From contig CM055819.1 of the NCBI GenBank assembly GCA_029582265.1, positions 6,427,855 through 6,491,854 on the forward strand: 64,000 nucleotides of DNA, read 5' to 3'. Positions 36,624 through 49,076 of this stretch are shown one piece after another. Source of the DNA: Zoroaster sp. YZ-2022. Lineage: Eukaryota > Echinodermata > Asteroidea > Forcipulatida > Zoroasteridae. The position numbers were made by a program, and so were the translations under genes. Under the pieces are notes generated by a model. That model searched no databases. It was given only the letters and a program-made list of their open reading frames with translations, and was not told the origin of the DNA. Within the stretch, counting starts at the first letter, position 1, and the number at the start of each line of letters is the position of its first letter.

Positions 36624-38028
36624 AAAACATGTAGTTTGATTTTAAAATTGATTTTAGGGGAAGGGTTAAGAGACAATGGATATACACAATGTACATGATG
36701 CCTGTATTCCAAAATGCTTGTATTATATTTGAACTATATGCTGCGCATGTTGATGGGTATGGACACCAGACATCCATAATCCTATCGATCGATAAACTCT
36801 TGAGCCATTTAGTAGTCGCTTAATGTTTGGGCAGTGGATTATCGATATACAGGGGATTATCGTATACCCATGGAGGAAGCCTTCCTCCATGGTATACCAA
36901 ATACATGTGAATACATGTAGCGATATACAATAGGATATTTCCCTATGAAAAATTGTCACCAACCAGGAGATTTTCATGGGTGCAGACCAAGAAGGATTAT
37001 GACATTATATTTTTTGGGGTCTAATTAACTTAATAATTTATGTATAAAATGCTGTGCCGACTTTATCTACATGTATATACCCAGCGTGTTTTAATTATTT
37101 ATTTATTTTTGTATTTATTTATTATACGAGTCCCTTCATCATTTCAGGTATTTCAGTATGTAAAGTACAAAATAAGTGTTCTGCATAAAATGAATGTTTA
37201 TCTTTATTAACTGTACCGGTACTAGATATGTTTGTTATGCAATAACGAAACTTGTTCATTTCTAACTGGTCTGATAGATTACTATGAGTCCAGAAATAAT
37301 CCTAACCAGAGAAACAAGCTCAGGACTTACCGTACCGTGAAAATAAATTTGAGTTTGAGTTATATTTGTATTGTGATAATAATTCATCATACCGTCATTC
37401 CATGCTCCGCCCATTTTAGATGCTCTTAATTCACACAAGCTGTTTATTGAAACAGGGAAATAATTGGTCAAGATTCCAGTCAGAGAATTTGCCCACGCTG
37501 TCACCTTGATGTTGAATCAGAAATCAGAAAATTATTATTATTTTTTTATTGTCCACTATACAAGGACTTTAGGAAAATGTATGTTTATTGATATTATCAA
37601 AACAAATGATCACTTTGAATTTTAAATGGCAAAGAAAGACAGAATTTCCTTATGAACTCTTCAGATGAAGCTAACATTAATTGCGCTGCCAAATATATAT
37701 TTTCTTTGTAAATCAAAATGAAAAGAGTATGCTCTTTGTAACACTCCTTCAAGTGCGATTATTATTATTATTATTATTATTGAACGGGTAAAGGGGTTTG
37801 TTTCAGATTTGGGACAAAATATAATACAATACAATTAATAATATTATTTGAAACTATATGTTACAGCTTTAACTAAGAACTTAGGTCACTCTTGTGTAAC
37901 CGAATTATGCAGGGAAAATGGCTTATGAGACAGGAAAACATAAGGGTACAAATTGAAAACGTTGACACTGTTCCCTCCGGTTATTGAACACCATCGTGAC
38001 TTAAAGAAACACTCAATCGCAAAGAACC

Positions 38029-38064
<36 letters not shown>

Positions 38065-39745
38065 CTTATTTTGATGAAAATGTATTAGATATTACGTTAA
38101 TTTAATCGTCTTTGTTTAACACTGGACTAATTTTTCCATTGCATTTGTTTATAAAAAAAATAAATTAATTTAAAAAAAATGCATCCCAATTTTTTTTTAC
38201 GGTAATAATTGAATTAAACATTTAAAAAGGCTACATTTTCTTTAGTCGGGAAATTTAAATACTTTCATTTCAGATATTGAAAAAATAATAATAACTTCCA
38301 TCAACAATTAGTACCGGCAGTATAGATGCAGACGAGTTATTGTTGGGACATTATCACACGTAGCAATGTAGATACAATTTTGCATGTTGCATGTATTTTG
38401 TTCATGGTGCGTGGCATTCGCGAAAGTTGTATGTGTTTCGTTTTGAAACAGCATCGAATACGTTAAGAGAAATAGATTCTAAATTTATCAATCTATTCGT
38501 GTTTTGCGAAAATCGGGCGATGCAACTTTATTTATTTCATACTAGTTATTATTTTTTCCTTTTTGGAACAATTATCATTAAGTGCTGATCTGGCAAATGA
38601 AAACAAGTGTACTTGTATTTCACATAATGTGCGTAATTTCAGTAACTTTGTACTTGCAAGGCCTACTAACCAGTTATTTTTATTTTTTTATTTTGTATTA
38701 TTATTATTTGTTTTGGTAAAACATACAGTTTCTGTCAAAAGAAAATACAGACATAATTAATTGTAAATAAATTGTCAATATTTTTTCAACATTACCTTTT
38801 AATTTCATTAAACTAACCGAATTGAAGGAGTAATACATGTACATTGTAACTTTTGATAAATGTTCCAACATTGAGAAGTTGAATAAAGCAGCCAAGAGCT
38901 GAGGTCATGAAAACAAGAAAAGTTTCCTCGTATTTTATTACAGTGTATTAGAGATTTTGCGTTGAATCAGGATGTTCGATTTCAAAATTATCCAGACCAT
39001 ATATTTAAGAAGCAAATATGTAGCATTGAGACAACCGTATCCACCCAAACACTTATTCTCAACAGACGCTAATACTTTGAATCATCATCATATCAACAAA
39101 TGTTGCTCAAGAAATTCTCTTTTTATTTTAGTATTTATTATTCCATTATAGATTAATGCATTCCATCAACTCTAAGTTGTTCAAGCAAATTTGCCAGTGT
39201 TCGGTCTAGCCAAAATGTTCTAAAGGCCCGAATTTGTTAGAATTTAAAATAACAATAATAATAATAATAATAATAATAACTAATGTTTTCAGTTTATCAA
39301 ATGTTTTCTAATTTAAAACCAATATAAAAACCATCTGTAAATATATTGATGTCAAAGATTGCTGTTGGTGTTAAAATTAAATTTAACAAATCATACTTGA
39401 ATAGCTTCATGTACAGGCGTTCTTTTGTCTGTCTTCGTACGTTGTTGTCCCTCCCCTTTCTACCTGAAAGTGTCATAGTGCGTTGCAAGGTTAAGGAATA
39501 TAAAATAATAAATAAATTAAAAAAAAAAAACACTACAAAAGGTATGAGAACAAGCGTTATTCTTTTTCAAGCAAGCAAATAACTGTACTTTTTAATTCAA
39601 CTTCAACTGATCACGTACATTCAATTTGAATTGTTTTAACATGTTCAAAGTTTTAACAACAAACTTTTAATGTATGGAAATTTCTCAAAATGTTTTTCTC
39701 AACATTGTAACTTATAAAACAACTATTTTTTATTCAAAGGGGGTC
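36624..39745. other. Element interior without genes
   Basis: AT-rich, with ATT microsatellites at about 37757, 38029 and 39249. I saw no Polinton gene in any frame. The missing integrase, ATPase and capsid genes would be expected in a stretch like this. Confidence 0.6.
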
Positions 39746-40540
39746 CACGTTCATACTAAACTTGATTTCAAATTAACAATTAAATCATTAAATTATTATT
39801 TGGTGTCCTTTAGTATCTTCAAAAATACAACAACAACATATGGCAAATTGATAATACTTATTGCAGATGAATGAACTAAAATAATCGTCTTCTAACCTTT
39901 GCGTTCTGTTCAAAGTGTTCAATTAAACAAGTCCATTTAATTCCATGACCTCGTTCACGCCGGACATGAAACGGGAGAATTCGCGAGTTTCTATCGTAGA
40001 AAGTGTCAACAATGTTCATAGGTTCAGAGTTCCATTCATTCAGAATATCAGTTATGATAGAGTCCATGTCCTCGTCCATTCCATCGTAAGCTTCAACACC
40101 CACATGATGTGCTACTGCGTCAAACACAGTACAAACATGGCTCACGTTCATACTAAACTTGATTTCAAATTAACAATTAAATCATTAAATTATTATTTGG
40201 TGTCCTTTAGTATCTTCAAAAATACAACAACAACATATGGCAAATTGATAATACTTATTGCAGATGAATGAACTAAAATAATCATCTTCTAACCTTTGCG
40301 TTCTGTTCAAAGTGTTCAATTAAACAAGTCCATTTAATTCCATGACCTCGTTCACGACATGAAACGGGAGAATTCCCGAGTTTCTATCGTCGAAAGTGTC
40401 AACAAGGTTCAGAGTTCCATTCTGATGTTCAGAGTTCCATTCATTCAGAGTTATGATAGAGTACACGTCCTCGTCCATTCCATCGTAAGCTTCAACACCA
40501 ACATGATGTGCTACTGCGCCAAACACAGCACAAACATGGC
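39746..40540. repeat. 397-bp abutting tandem duplication
   Basis: 39746-40142 and 40143-40540 both run from CACGTTCATACTAAACTTGA to ACAAACATGGCT, with no spacer. Each copy carries the 3' part of the CxxC gene and its downstream region. Confidence 0.9.
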
Positions 40541-40739
40541 TCGGCTGAATGTATTGTTCTGCTTCTTCGAAGTGGTCATCCACGAAATCTTCAAGGTGGT
40601 ACTCAGGAGTCTCGCCGTAAAACAGACACTCGTGATCCCGCTGCCTTGGCCAATCAAACTCACACCCTTCGCAAGGTAGACTCTGTTGAACTGCATAACT
40701 TATTCTGATGATGTGATCCGTGACGATTTTTGTCATCAC
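39876..40739 (-). pseudogene. Acidic CxxC...HxC protein gene with duplicated 3' end
   Basis: Start at 40739. The N-terminal region has CEGCEFDWPRQRDHEC, a C-x2-C-x4-P-x-Q-x2-H-x-C pattern that could bind zinc. An acidic region follows (YHLEDFVDDHFEEAEQ), then a VCAVFGAVAHHVGVEAYDGMD stretch. The first copy of the tail lacks four bases near 40357 and stops early at 40320. The second copy (39876-40151) reads on through a basic end, KVRRRLF. A piece of the same tail sits inside the right TIR at about 42299. I do not recognise the family with certainty; similar small proteins accompany PolB elements in my recollection, which needs a search. It lies next to the WW-PC4 gene in the same orientation. 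Confidence 0.5.
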
Positions 40740-40870
40740 TTGTTTCTAAGTGTCCTGATTTTCTTGCGCTTCAACACATTCTCCTTGCCCTCCGCGTCGT
40801 GCTCTTCATCATCTGCAACAGGTAGACAATACCATTCAGTTAATCAACAGTTAACATCTTTGTTAATCAG

Positions 40871-41563
40871 CTAAACTTGAAAGATGGCTTTAGTGATGGC
40901 GGTACTCTGTTGTTTGAGCTGACCCCACTGCTCCACGGTGAGATTAATTCCCTTCTTGCCAGCAAGCAATTTGTTTCCGCTGGACTTTAAATAGTACTCT
41001 CTTATGTTAATGTAGGTGCGACCCTTGAAACGCTTGACAACAGCATATCGCTCACCTCCGATTTGAAATCGCACCGCCTTCCTGTCGTTCTCCTCCTGTT
41101 GTTCATCCGGTGGAAAGTACAGCTTGCGCTTGACTCCTGCCTTCCCTTTTACATTCTCTGGGGGATTAGCTCCTACTCTAGGGGTTGATGCTTCGGTGTC
41201 AGCAGCTAATCCCTTGGTTAATTGTTCAACAGCAGCAGACAAAACATCAACAGTGGGTGGATGTGGCTGCAACATCCGTTGCTCACGCAGATAAGTCGAT
41301 GAACTGGGCAGATCCCACGAGGTCTCTCGTGTGAGCTTGTTGTAGAAATAGCTCTTGCCATGTGTCACACTCTGGGCTTCGCACCACCCAGCATCTATCA
41401 TGTCGGGAGGAATGAGCTTTCTCTCCTCCTCGATGCGTGCCCTATTGGTCAGTGGTGGTGGTGCCGGGGCCGGAGTCGACGGCAGCGCCATCGCGCCAGG
41501 TGCGGGAACCACAGGTGTGGGCATCGGGGTCGATACAGGCTCACCGTTCATGTTAAGGCTCAA
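40871..41563 (-). CDS. WW domain plus PC4-type ssDNA-binding protein, 230 aa
   Basis: Single intact exon. Residues 1-40 are Pro/Ala-rich. Residues about 57-88 form a WW domain (Trp60, YFYNKLTRETSW with Trp83, Pro86). Residues about 165-228 match the PC4/Sub1 C-terminal fold (RFKGRTYINIREYY...GKKGINLTVEQWGQL). PC4 domains bind single-stranded DNA and act in transcription and replication; WW domains bind proline-rich peptides. The pairing with a PolB gene suggests a replication SSB or a late-transcription cofactor; that is inference. It is the only gene of the element without visible damage. A TATA box lies 113 bp upstream. Confidence 0.88.
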   Translation of the reverse strand: MSLNMNGEPVSTPMPTPVVPAPGAMALPSTPAPAPPPLTNRARIEEERKLIPPDMIDAGWCEAQSVTHGKSYFYNKLTRETSWDLPSSSTYLREQRMLQPHPPTVDVLSAAVEQLTKGLAADTEASTPRVGANPPENVKGKAGVKRKLYFPPDEQQEENDRKAVRFQIGGERYAVVKRFKGRTYINIREYYLKSSGNKLLAGKKGINLTVEQWGQLKQQSTAITKAIFQV

Positions 41564-41675
41564 GTATTGTCGTTTGTCGACTGTTCACAATACAAGTAGC
41601 GTATACGAGCAACAATGCAATGTTCTTGATGAAAATATTGGCGAAAATATGAGAGTTTGAATTAAAATTTCCGTC

Positions 41676-41684
41676 TTTTATACT
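41676..41684 (-). promoter_or_regulatory. TATA box of the WW-PC4 gene
   Basis: The minus strand reads GAGTATAAAAGACGG, a strong TATA match, about 115 bp before the ATG. A CCAAT motif (AACAACCAATCAC) lies about 30 bp further upstream. Confidence 0.65.
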
Positions 41685-41739
41685 CTACCATCCTTCGCGT
41701 CGCCGAAACAACCAATCACAAAGAGTGTGTGGTTGCTCC

Positions 41740-43079
41740 ATAAACAATGCGCAAACATTCAACCAATCAACGATGTCCATTCTATTTTAAGACACGACAT
41801 GCCTTATGCGCTCTAGACGTGTCTCAACTTGCCCGAAATCATCAATATGCATGCTGCGCTTGCGCACTACTCCCTCCACCACACAAACTGCACACCTCCA
41901 ACTTTAATTTTGTGTGCAGTTTGTATGGAGGGAGTAGTGCGCAGTTGTGTGCAGTATTTTGTGTACAGTATTTTGTGTGCAGTTTGTGTGCAGGGAGTAA
42001 GTATTTTGTGTGCAGTTTGTGTGGAGGGAGTAGTTTTGTGTGCAGTTTGTGTGGAGGGAGTAGTGCGCAGTTGTGTGCAGTATTTTGTGTGCAGTATTTT
42101 GTGTGCAGTTTGTGTGGAGGGAGTAAGTATTTTGTGTGCAGTTTGTGTGGAGGGAGTAGTGCGCAGTTGTGTGCATGCAGTATTTTGTATACAGTATTTT
42201 GTGTGCAGTTTGTGTGCAGGGAGTAAGTATTTTGTGTAATTCAATACATTAATATTTTCCATACAGTGTCTTTTCTAGTATTAAACCGCCACTTGTGCAA
42301 AGTGTTCAATTAAACAAGTCCAAGTTGTGAGGAGCAGTGCAGTGAGAGTGTTCCGCATTACGACCAACATTGAGGAGGAGGAGCACACCTCCACGCGCGC
42401 GCCCAGACGTGTCTCACGCGCGCGCGCCCAGACGTGTCTCAACCAGTATTTTGAGGAGGAGCAATGAGGATAGTGCGCAGTTGTGTGTGGAGGGAGTAAG
42501 TATTTTGTGTGCAGTTTGTGTGGAGGGAGTAGTGCGCAGTTGTGTGCAGTATTTTGTGTGCAGTTTGTGTGGAGTATTTTGTGTGCAGTTTGTGTGGAGG
42601 GAGTAGTGCGCAGTTGTGTGCAGTATTTTGTGTGCAGTATTTTGTGTGCAGTTTGTGTGGAGGGAGTAGTGCGCAGTTGTGTGCAGTATTTTGTGTAACA
42701 CAATTTTTTTACTTGGCCGAAATGACGTCATAAAAAAAATATAAAAATACTGACATGACGTCATTGAGGTGGGATTTAGACGTGTCTCAACCAGTATTTT
42801 GAGGAGGAGGAGCAATGAGGAGGAGCAATGAGGAGGAGCAGTGCAGTGAGAGTGTGCCGCATTACGACCAACATTGTGGAGGAGGAGGAGGAGGAGGAGG
42901 AGTGATTTTTAGGAGGAGTGAATAAAAAAAATAAAAAAATAAATACTGACATGACGTCATAAAAAAATTCAATCATGTGTGCAGCAAATCAGTCCTCTTT
43001 GTGGAGGAGGTGGAGTGCCACCTCAATCCCACCTCCACCTCCTCCACAAAGAGGACTGATTTGCTGCACACATACTACT
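41740..43079. repeat. Right TIR
   Basis: Inverse of the left TIR but about 430 bp longer, because units of GTGTGCAGTTTGTGTGGAGG have multiplied (41910-42240 and 42480-42690). It also contains a copy of the CxxC gene end at about 42299-42322. Confidence 0.9.
42975..43073. repeat. Right terminal hairpin
   Basis: Arms 42975-43015 and 43033-43073 are the same 41-nt palindrome as at the left end, with a shorter 17-nt loop. It ends six bases from the transposon end. Confidence 0.93.
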
Positions 43080-43085
43080 AATGTC
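43080..43085. repeat. Target site duplication AATGTC, right
   Basis: Matches 29113-29118 exactly. Confidence 0.9.
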
Positions 43086-43798
43086 TGTAGCTGCATCCAA
43101 TCTACAGAATTACAAGCTAAAGATCAGATGCCATTTTGTACATAAATGTTTAGACATTGAAATAATCAAGAGTTGTATGGGTGCTTGTAAATTGCTAATA
43201 AAACAATGAAATACATATTTATTTTAACTGTCCATTTGGTTTCATGACTTGTCTTTTGTGGTTCCACTCCTCCCTCCCTCCCCCCCCCCACAATCAATTG
43301 AAACCACTTTGCTGACCTGTTTAACCTATTGTAAACAATCTAACAATGAGTGTACATGTACATGGTCTTACACATATAACTAGTGAAATGACTTCAGTGT
43401 AAATGAGCCCAACAACGATCATTTATTGACAAGAAAACATAATCAATCTGCATAATAAATGTACGCTCTGTATGTACGATTTAGTGACAGTTCAGAATAG
43501 GTGACATTCAGGGGCTGTCATTGGAATCGGTAATTTTGGAATAAAATGTCTGCGCCTCCCCCCCCCCCCACCCCAGGTTGTTGGTGATGGCATGTACTGC
43601 CACTGGTGATGAACCGACACATTTGTTTTCTAAAATTCTTTGGAGTATTACTGCAGCACTATAGAATCCAAGAACTGGGGAGGGGGAGGGGCAAACAAGC
43701 AATAAATGTAAGGGGCCCAGACATATGTTTGATTCCAAATTACCAATTCCATTGACCGAATCGAGAATCACACCCAGCATCAATTCTGCATAGCTGAA

Positions 43799-44547
<749 letters not shown>

Positions 44548-44549
44548 CT

Positions 44550-45835
44550 GAAGTAGCAAAATGTTTGTCCTCTTTCTGAAAAAGATTTAAGAGTGAACAG
44601 AGGAGTAAGGACTTAGATTTAAACAAATTCAAAATTATCAACAATCACTGTGAAATAAATTAAAACATTTTTTAACTGATATGGATTGGAAATGTGGTTA
44701 TCAGATAGACCCCTTCTCTTGGAATGAAATGATAGTACTGCTATAGCAAAAAAATTACATATTATACTAAACCTTAATTTTGTTGTAATAAACAACCATT
44801 AAAACTAAATAAAATGTTCATCATTGGTATTTGATAATGAACATTGACTTCAACCCTGTAACACGTTAACATTAGATCTCATGAAAAATAGCGTAAAAAC
44901 CAACCTGTGAAAATTTATTAAAAATAAGTGCTCCCCCTTGTGTTTCACAAAGTTATATCTGGGAAATTCTTGTATTTATAATGTCTTTTTTTTCTTTTTC
45001 TTTTCTCTAAGATAAAACTAGGCCCCCTAAAACTTAAAAGCATTTCGGACAAAATAATTTGGTCATTAGGCCTAAGCCGCCTATAGTATGTGTCCCAACC
45101 AAATAAAAATGTTTGATATTATTTTGAGAATATGAGAATCTAAACCAAAATTGAAGCTTCCCTTTCACAATTTTTTCTTGTCAAATATGTAGAGTATGTA
45201 ATCAGGGATTAGGGCAATTTCACATAATTGCCAGGGGACATTGTCATGATTGTGTTCATCATGTTACACATGTTCTGTCTACCGATGGCAATGTAAAAAC
45301 TATATCATGATATTGATCATGAATGATTGAGATTGCTCACCCAGAATCCAGCATGTCCAGATAGATGCTGCTAAGCACCGGTTTGTTCAGTCTATGCCTT
45401 TCTCCATGGTTGATCCAAGGTCTATCAAGCTTCTAATATTAAGCATTTTCCTCACTTTTTGGATGATCTTGGACGTCGACGTGCATCTGGTTGCAATCGA
45501 ATCCAGGAATTCTGTGATCGTTCGTGTGTTTACAACGGATACAAAAAATGTAAAGACTGGAACCTTGTTCCTCTTGTTACAATCACGATGGTGTGCAATG
45601 CAGAGGTACCAGTCTAAATACAATCTGCAATATTGCCGTACAGGTTTCACGGTCGTAGACTACTGGAAATGCGTATACGTGACCTTTGACATTATTGTTG
45701 TTTTTTTGGACATTTCTCGGTAATTACATGATACCCAGATTTAGTTTTTTGAAGAAAACCTTCCAAAAAGGATTATCTATCATTCTATCAATCCCATTTT
45801 TTGCACTTTTAGGGCGGTGTGTACCTTTAATGTTC
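44550..45835. other. Intergenic, nothing recognised
   Basis: AT-rich. 45394-45723 is open but has no domain. GGCGGTGTGTACCTTTAA at 45808-45830 is the tail motif of the SINE-like unit at 25313. Confidence 0.4.
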
Positions 45836-46284
45836 TGCTTTCCTTATTAGAGGAACAAATCACATAAAAACAACGAACTCTCTCACTCAAACAAAACGGA
45901 CACATTACAACTGTTTGAAAAGAACATCAATTCAATGTCTTATCTAAAAAATAAGACAAGAGACCACCAGGCTCATTAATTTGAACAATTACATGCAACT
46001 GATGATTGCCGAGTAAGGCATGAAAGCTTAGCTATTGCTACTAAATGATCTGAAAAAATATCCTGTCTCTTCTACACGTTTCCCCAATTTGACCAATCGG
46101 TCATTATTGGTACGTTCAAACAAAAAAGCCTACTATTCCCACAAAACTCAATGTCAAATGGACAAACTTTGGAAATAGTCAGATACGGACTCGCTATATT
46201 TCAATTTGTATAACAAATGCATCTTGGAAAACAAAAACAAAAAGTCAACAAAGATGTAGTGTCACTGAATAGGATTGCACCATC
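45836..46284. repeat. Dispersed repeat, copy 1
   Basis: TATTAGAGGAACAAATCACATAAA and about 440 bp downstream recur at 48277-48730 in the same orientation, with moderate divergence. Confidence 0.75.
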
Positions 46285-46605
46285 ATCTAGCTTACCGGAT
46301 TCAAGTTCTGGTGTTAGCAACATAATGTGGGTTCGAATCACGGCCGTGACACTTGTGTCCTTGAGCAAGACACTTAATCATAATTGCTTCTCTCCACCCA
46401 GGGGTTAAATGGGTACCTGTGAAGGCAGAGTTGGTTCGCTCTATATGCGCTAGAAATGGCAGCAATTGAGCTGTATACTCCCCAGGGAGCTGAGATGCTT
46501 TCAGGAATGATTTATGAGCCTTATGAGCCTTATGAGCAGGGATAATAATATAATGCGCCTTGAGCACCACTTAGTTGGTGGATACGTGCGCTATATAAAT
46601 CCACA

Positions 46606-46637
<32 letters not shown>
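46285..46637 (+). mobile_element. tRNA-derived SINE, 5'-truncated copy
   Basis: Same family as 18053-18419, lacking the first part of the tRNA-like head. The B box GGGTTCGAATCACGG and the TATTATTA tail are present. Confidence 0.85.
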
Positions 46638-46638
<1 letters not shown>

Positions 46639-46979
46639 TAATCAATAGTGTGCATAATTAACACAATTTATTGTTAGGAAAACAAGCATTCAAATGAAAA
46701 CAAATGACACAATGTACTCACAAAAATCATTGATTTCAATATTTTATTGATTGAAATTGACGTTTATGTAAAAATATTAAGAAAATTTAGATCCTAATGA
46801 TGTCAAAAAACATGATAACCAAAAATCAGACGTAAAAAATGTAAACGCATGTAAACGCATGGTGCGACATGTGACTCATTTTCACAGAGCCGGTCACATA
46901 TGTACGCGACATACAGACGACACTCGAAGGAATAACATTTCCACAAAATGTGCTTATCACAAGTATCAATTGATGTTGT

Positions 46980-48050
46980 TAAAATGTACACAAATATCCG
47001 CCAAACTGAGGCAATAAACTGTGTATGCAATGCCATCGACCAAACCAACTATCCATAGTTCATCAACAAATACATCCGAATATTTCTGGAACTAATACTC
47101 AACAGAAATTGTTTCCAATTTGGAAATAAAATCTACCTCCAGAAAATCGGTTGTGCAATTGGCTTAACAGCCAGTCCGGAAATTTGTGACATAATAACAT
47201 TATATGATCTCGAAAATAAAATCCTACAACATAAAAATCCAAACATGGTGGCATACTAGACACAAAAGTGTACACCAAACCTACAGAAACATAATAATAA
47301 TAATAATAATGTGTGGACTTATATAGCGCACGTATCCACCAACTGAGTGGTGCTCAAGGCGCATATTATTATCCCTGCTCATAAGGCTCATAAGGCTCAT
47401 AAATCATTCCTGAAACCATCTCAGCTCCCTGGGGAGTATACAGCTCAATTGCTGCCATTACAGCGCATATAGGGCTAATCAACCAACTCTGCCCTCACAG
47501 GTACCCATTTAACCCCTGGGTGGAGAGAAGCAATTACGGTTAAGTGTCTTGCTCAAGGACACAAGTGTCACGGCCGGGATTCGAACCCACATTCCCACAT
47601 ATACCAGTTTCTACACAGAGATCACACCCACCTCATGTGTTCAAAGCATTTATCTACTGAGAGACTCTGCGACATGCTAAAAACACCAACAATGACGAAG
47701 ATTTCACAGAAAAAGTCAAAATTTCTCACCAAAAATTATTAGCCAGAAGCTATACTCAAACCGAGCGAAACAACGCAACACAAAGTATCACTGGCCAACC
47801 AGCCATACTGATTCACAAATTACCAAAAGATAAGCAAAATAACGACTTATAAATCCGTTCGTAATACCACACAAGACGTGAAACAAGCAGTAAACAAACA
47901 TTAGCCTCTGATACAACAAAACCATCAAACTCTCGGAAATATTTCCAAAACAACCCTTTGTTGCATTCAGAAAGGCTCAAAACATTCGGGAGAAATCAAT
48001 CCGAGTAAATCTCACAAATACAGATCCAAAAGGATCAACTGAAAAACTCA
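46980..48050 (+). pseudogene. Penelope-like RT remnant split by a SINE
   Basis: 47040-47280 encodes YLQKIGCAIGLTASPEICD, an RT palm segment. 47594-47780 encodes IYQFLHRDHTHPTHVFKAF and ETLRHAKNTNN. 47930-48000 encodes PFVAFRKAQNIREKS. These follow the order of a Penelope-type RT. Many stops; no working enzyme. Confidence 0.65.
47292..47593 (-). mobile_element. tRNA-derived SINE, copy 3
   Basis: Inserted in the RT remnant, antisense to it. It runs from the TTATTA tail to the B box GGATTCGAACCCACATT inverse; the tRNA-like 5' part is missing. Confidence 0.85.
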
Positions 48051-48054
48051 CTCC

Positions 48055-48250
48055 CTGGGACCCCAGGGACCAGTTTGAGATTTTCTTGTCAACATATAGT
48101 GCATGTTCTCTAGATTTTGACGGAAAAAGAAAAATCCTGAAATGTTGTTGGGAACATTGTTAATTTTCACAATAAATTTGGGAGGTCACTTTTGAAAATT
48201 GGGTCCAAGTTTAGGGTTTTGCCAGAGCCAGTCACATCTGGCTTTTTTTG
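48055..48250. repeat. Dispersed repeat shared with 63200-63378
   Basis: CTCTAGATTTTGACGGAAAA...GGGAGGTCACTTTTGAAAAT is found nearly unchanged at 63250. No coding. Confidence 0.85.
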
Positions 48251-48276
48251 AAAAACCAGATGAAACACTTAATGAT

Positions 48277-48730
48277 CTGCTCTCTTTATTAGAGGAACAA
48301 ATCACATAAACACAATGAACGAATGAACTCATACAAAACGGACATATTAATTACAACCTTTTGGAAAACATCAATTATGTCTTAATCAAAAATAAGACAG
48401 GAAACAATCCGGTTCTAACTTCTATTGCACCAACTATTGCAACTGATGTTTGCCCGCAATTGAGGCATGAAAGCGTATCTATTGCTACCAAAGGATCTGA
48501 AAAAAATATCCTTCAACACGTCTCTTCAACACATTTCCCCTTTTTTTGACCAATCGGTAATTTTTGGTAGGCCTACCTTTAAACAAAGGGTCAACTATTC
48601 CCACAAACTATATTGTCAAACCGACAAACAACGCAAATAGTCAGTTACGGACCCAAAATACGGACCCAAAATACAATTTGAAAAACAAATCAACAAAGAT
48701 GTAGTGTCACTGAATGGGATTGCATGCACC
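48277..48730. repeat. Dispersed repeat, copy 2
   Basis: Partner of 45836-46284. Confidence 0.75.
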
Positions 48731-49076
48731 GTTATTTTTCACTCAAATCTGATGTTTAAACAATTCTTTTTAAACAAAAAACTCCTGTGACAGCCACTGT
48801 AGGTCACCTTTCACGTCAGCTTTTAGAAATTTTAAGACACAAGAAAAATATTGCAGGATACCGAAAAACTTACAAAAACCCACATGGCCCAGTGGTAATC
48901 ATGTACATTGACTCCCCCCACAATACTCATGACCAATCCAAAACAACAACACTGAGGAACCACACGAAATATAACTTCGTTGGCAAGCATCAAAACACGA
49001 AACTAAATAGGTTTTTCTACAAATGTCTGTGACAAATTTCGTGCCAACAGTGTACGACTGTTAAGAATAATGTTAT

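Larger units (their letters stand above)
29119..43079. mobile_element. Polinton/Maverick-type PolB element, 13,961 bp
   Basis: Bounded by AATGTC duplications. It starts AGTAGTATGTGTGC and ends with the inverse, GCACACATACTACT. Long TIRs lie at 29119-30026 and 41740-43079. Left genes run rightward (spliced PolB) and right genes run leftward (CxxC protein, WW-PC4 protein). No integrase, packaging ATPase, cysteine protease or capsid gene was recognised in any frame, although a 6-bp duplication implies a retroviral-type integrase acting in trans. The stretch 36624-39745 carries no gene. Known Polintons are 15-20 kb, so this copy may be reduced, or belong to a different gene-content lineage. Confidence 0.9.

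Noticed and set aside
41747..42703. Cys-rich open frames (VCVEGVVRSCVQYFVCS type) in both strands of the TIRs
   Set aside because: They are translations of short TIR repeats lacking stops in several frames; the same DNA is non-coding in the left TIR.
45394..45723. 109-residue plus-strand frame
   Set aside because: No recognised domain, overlapped by an open frame on the other strand, and next to a SINE-like tail.
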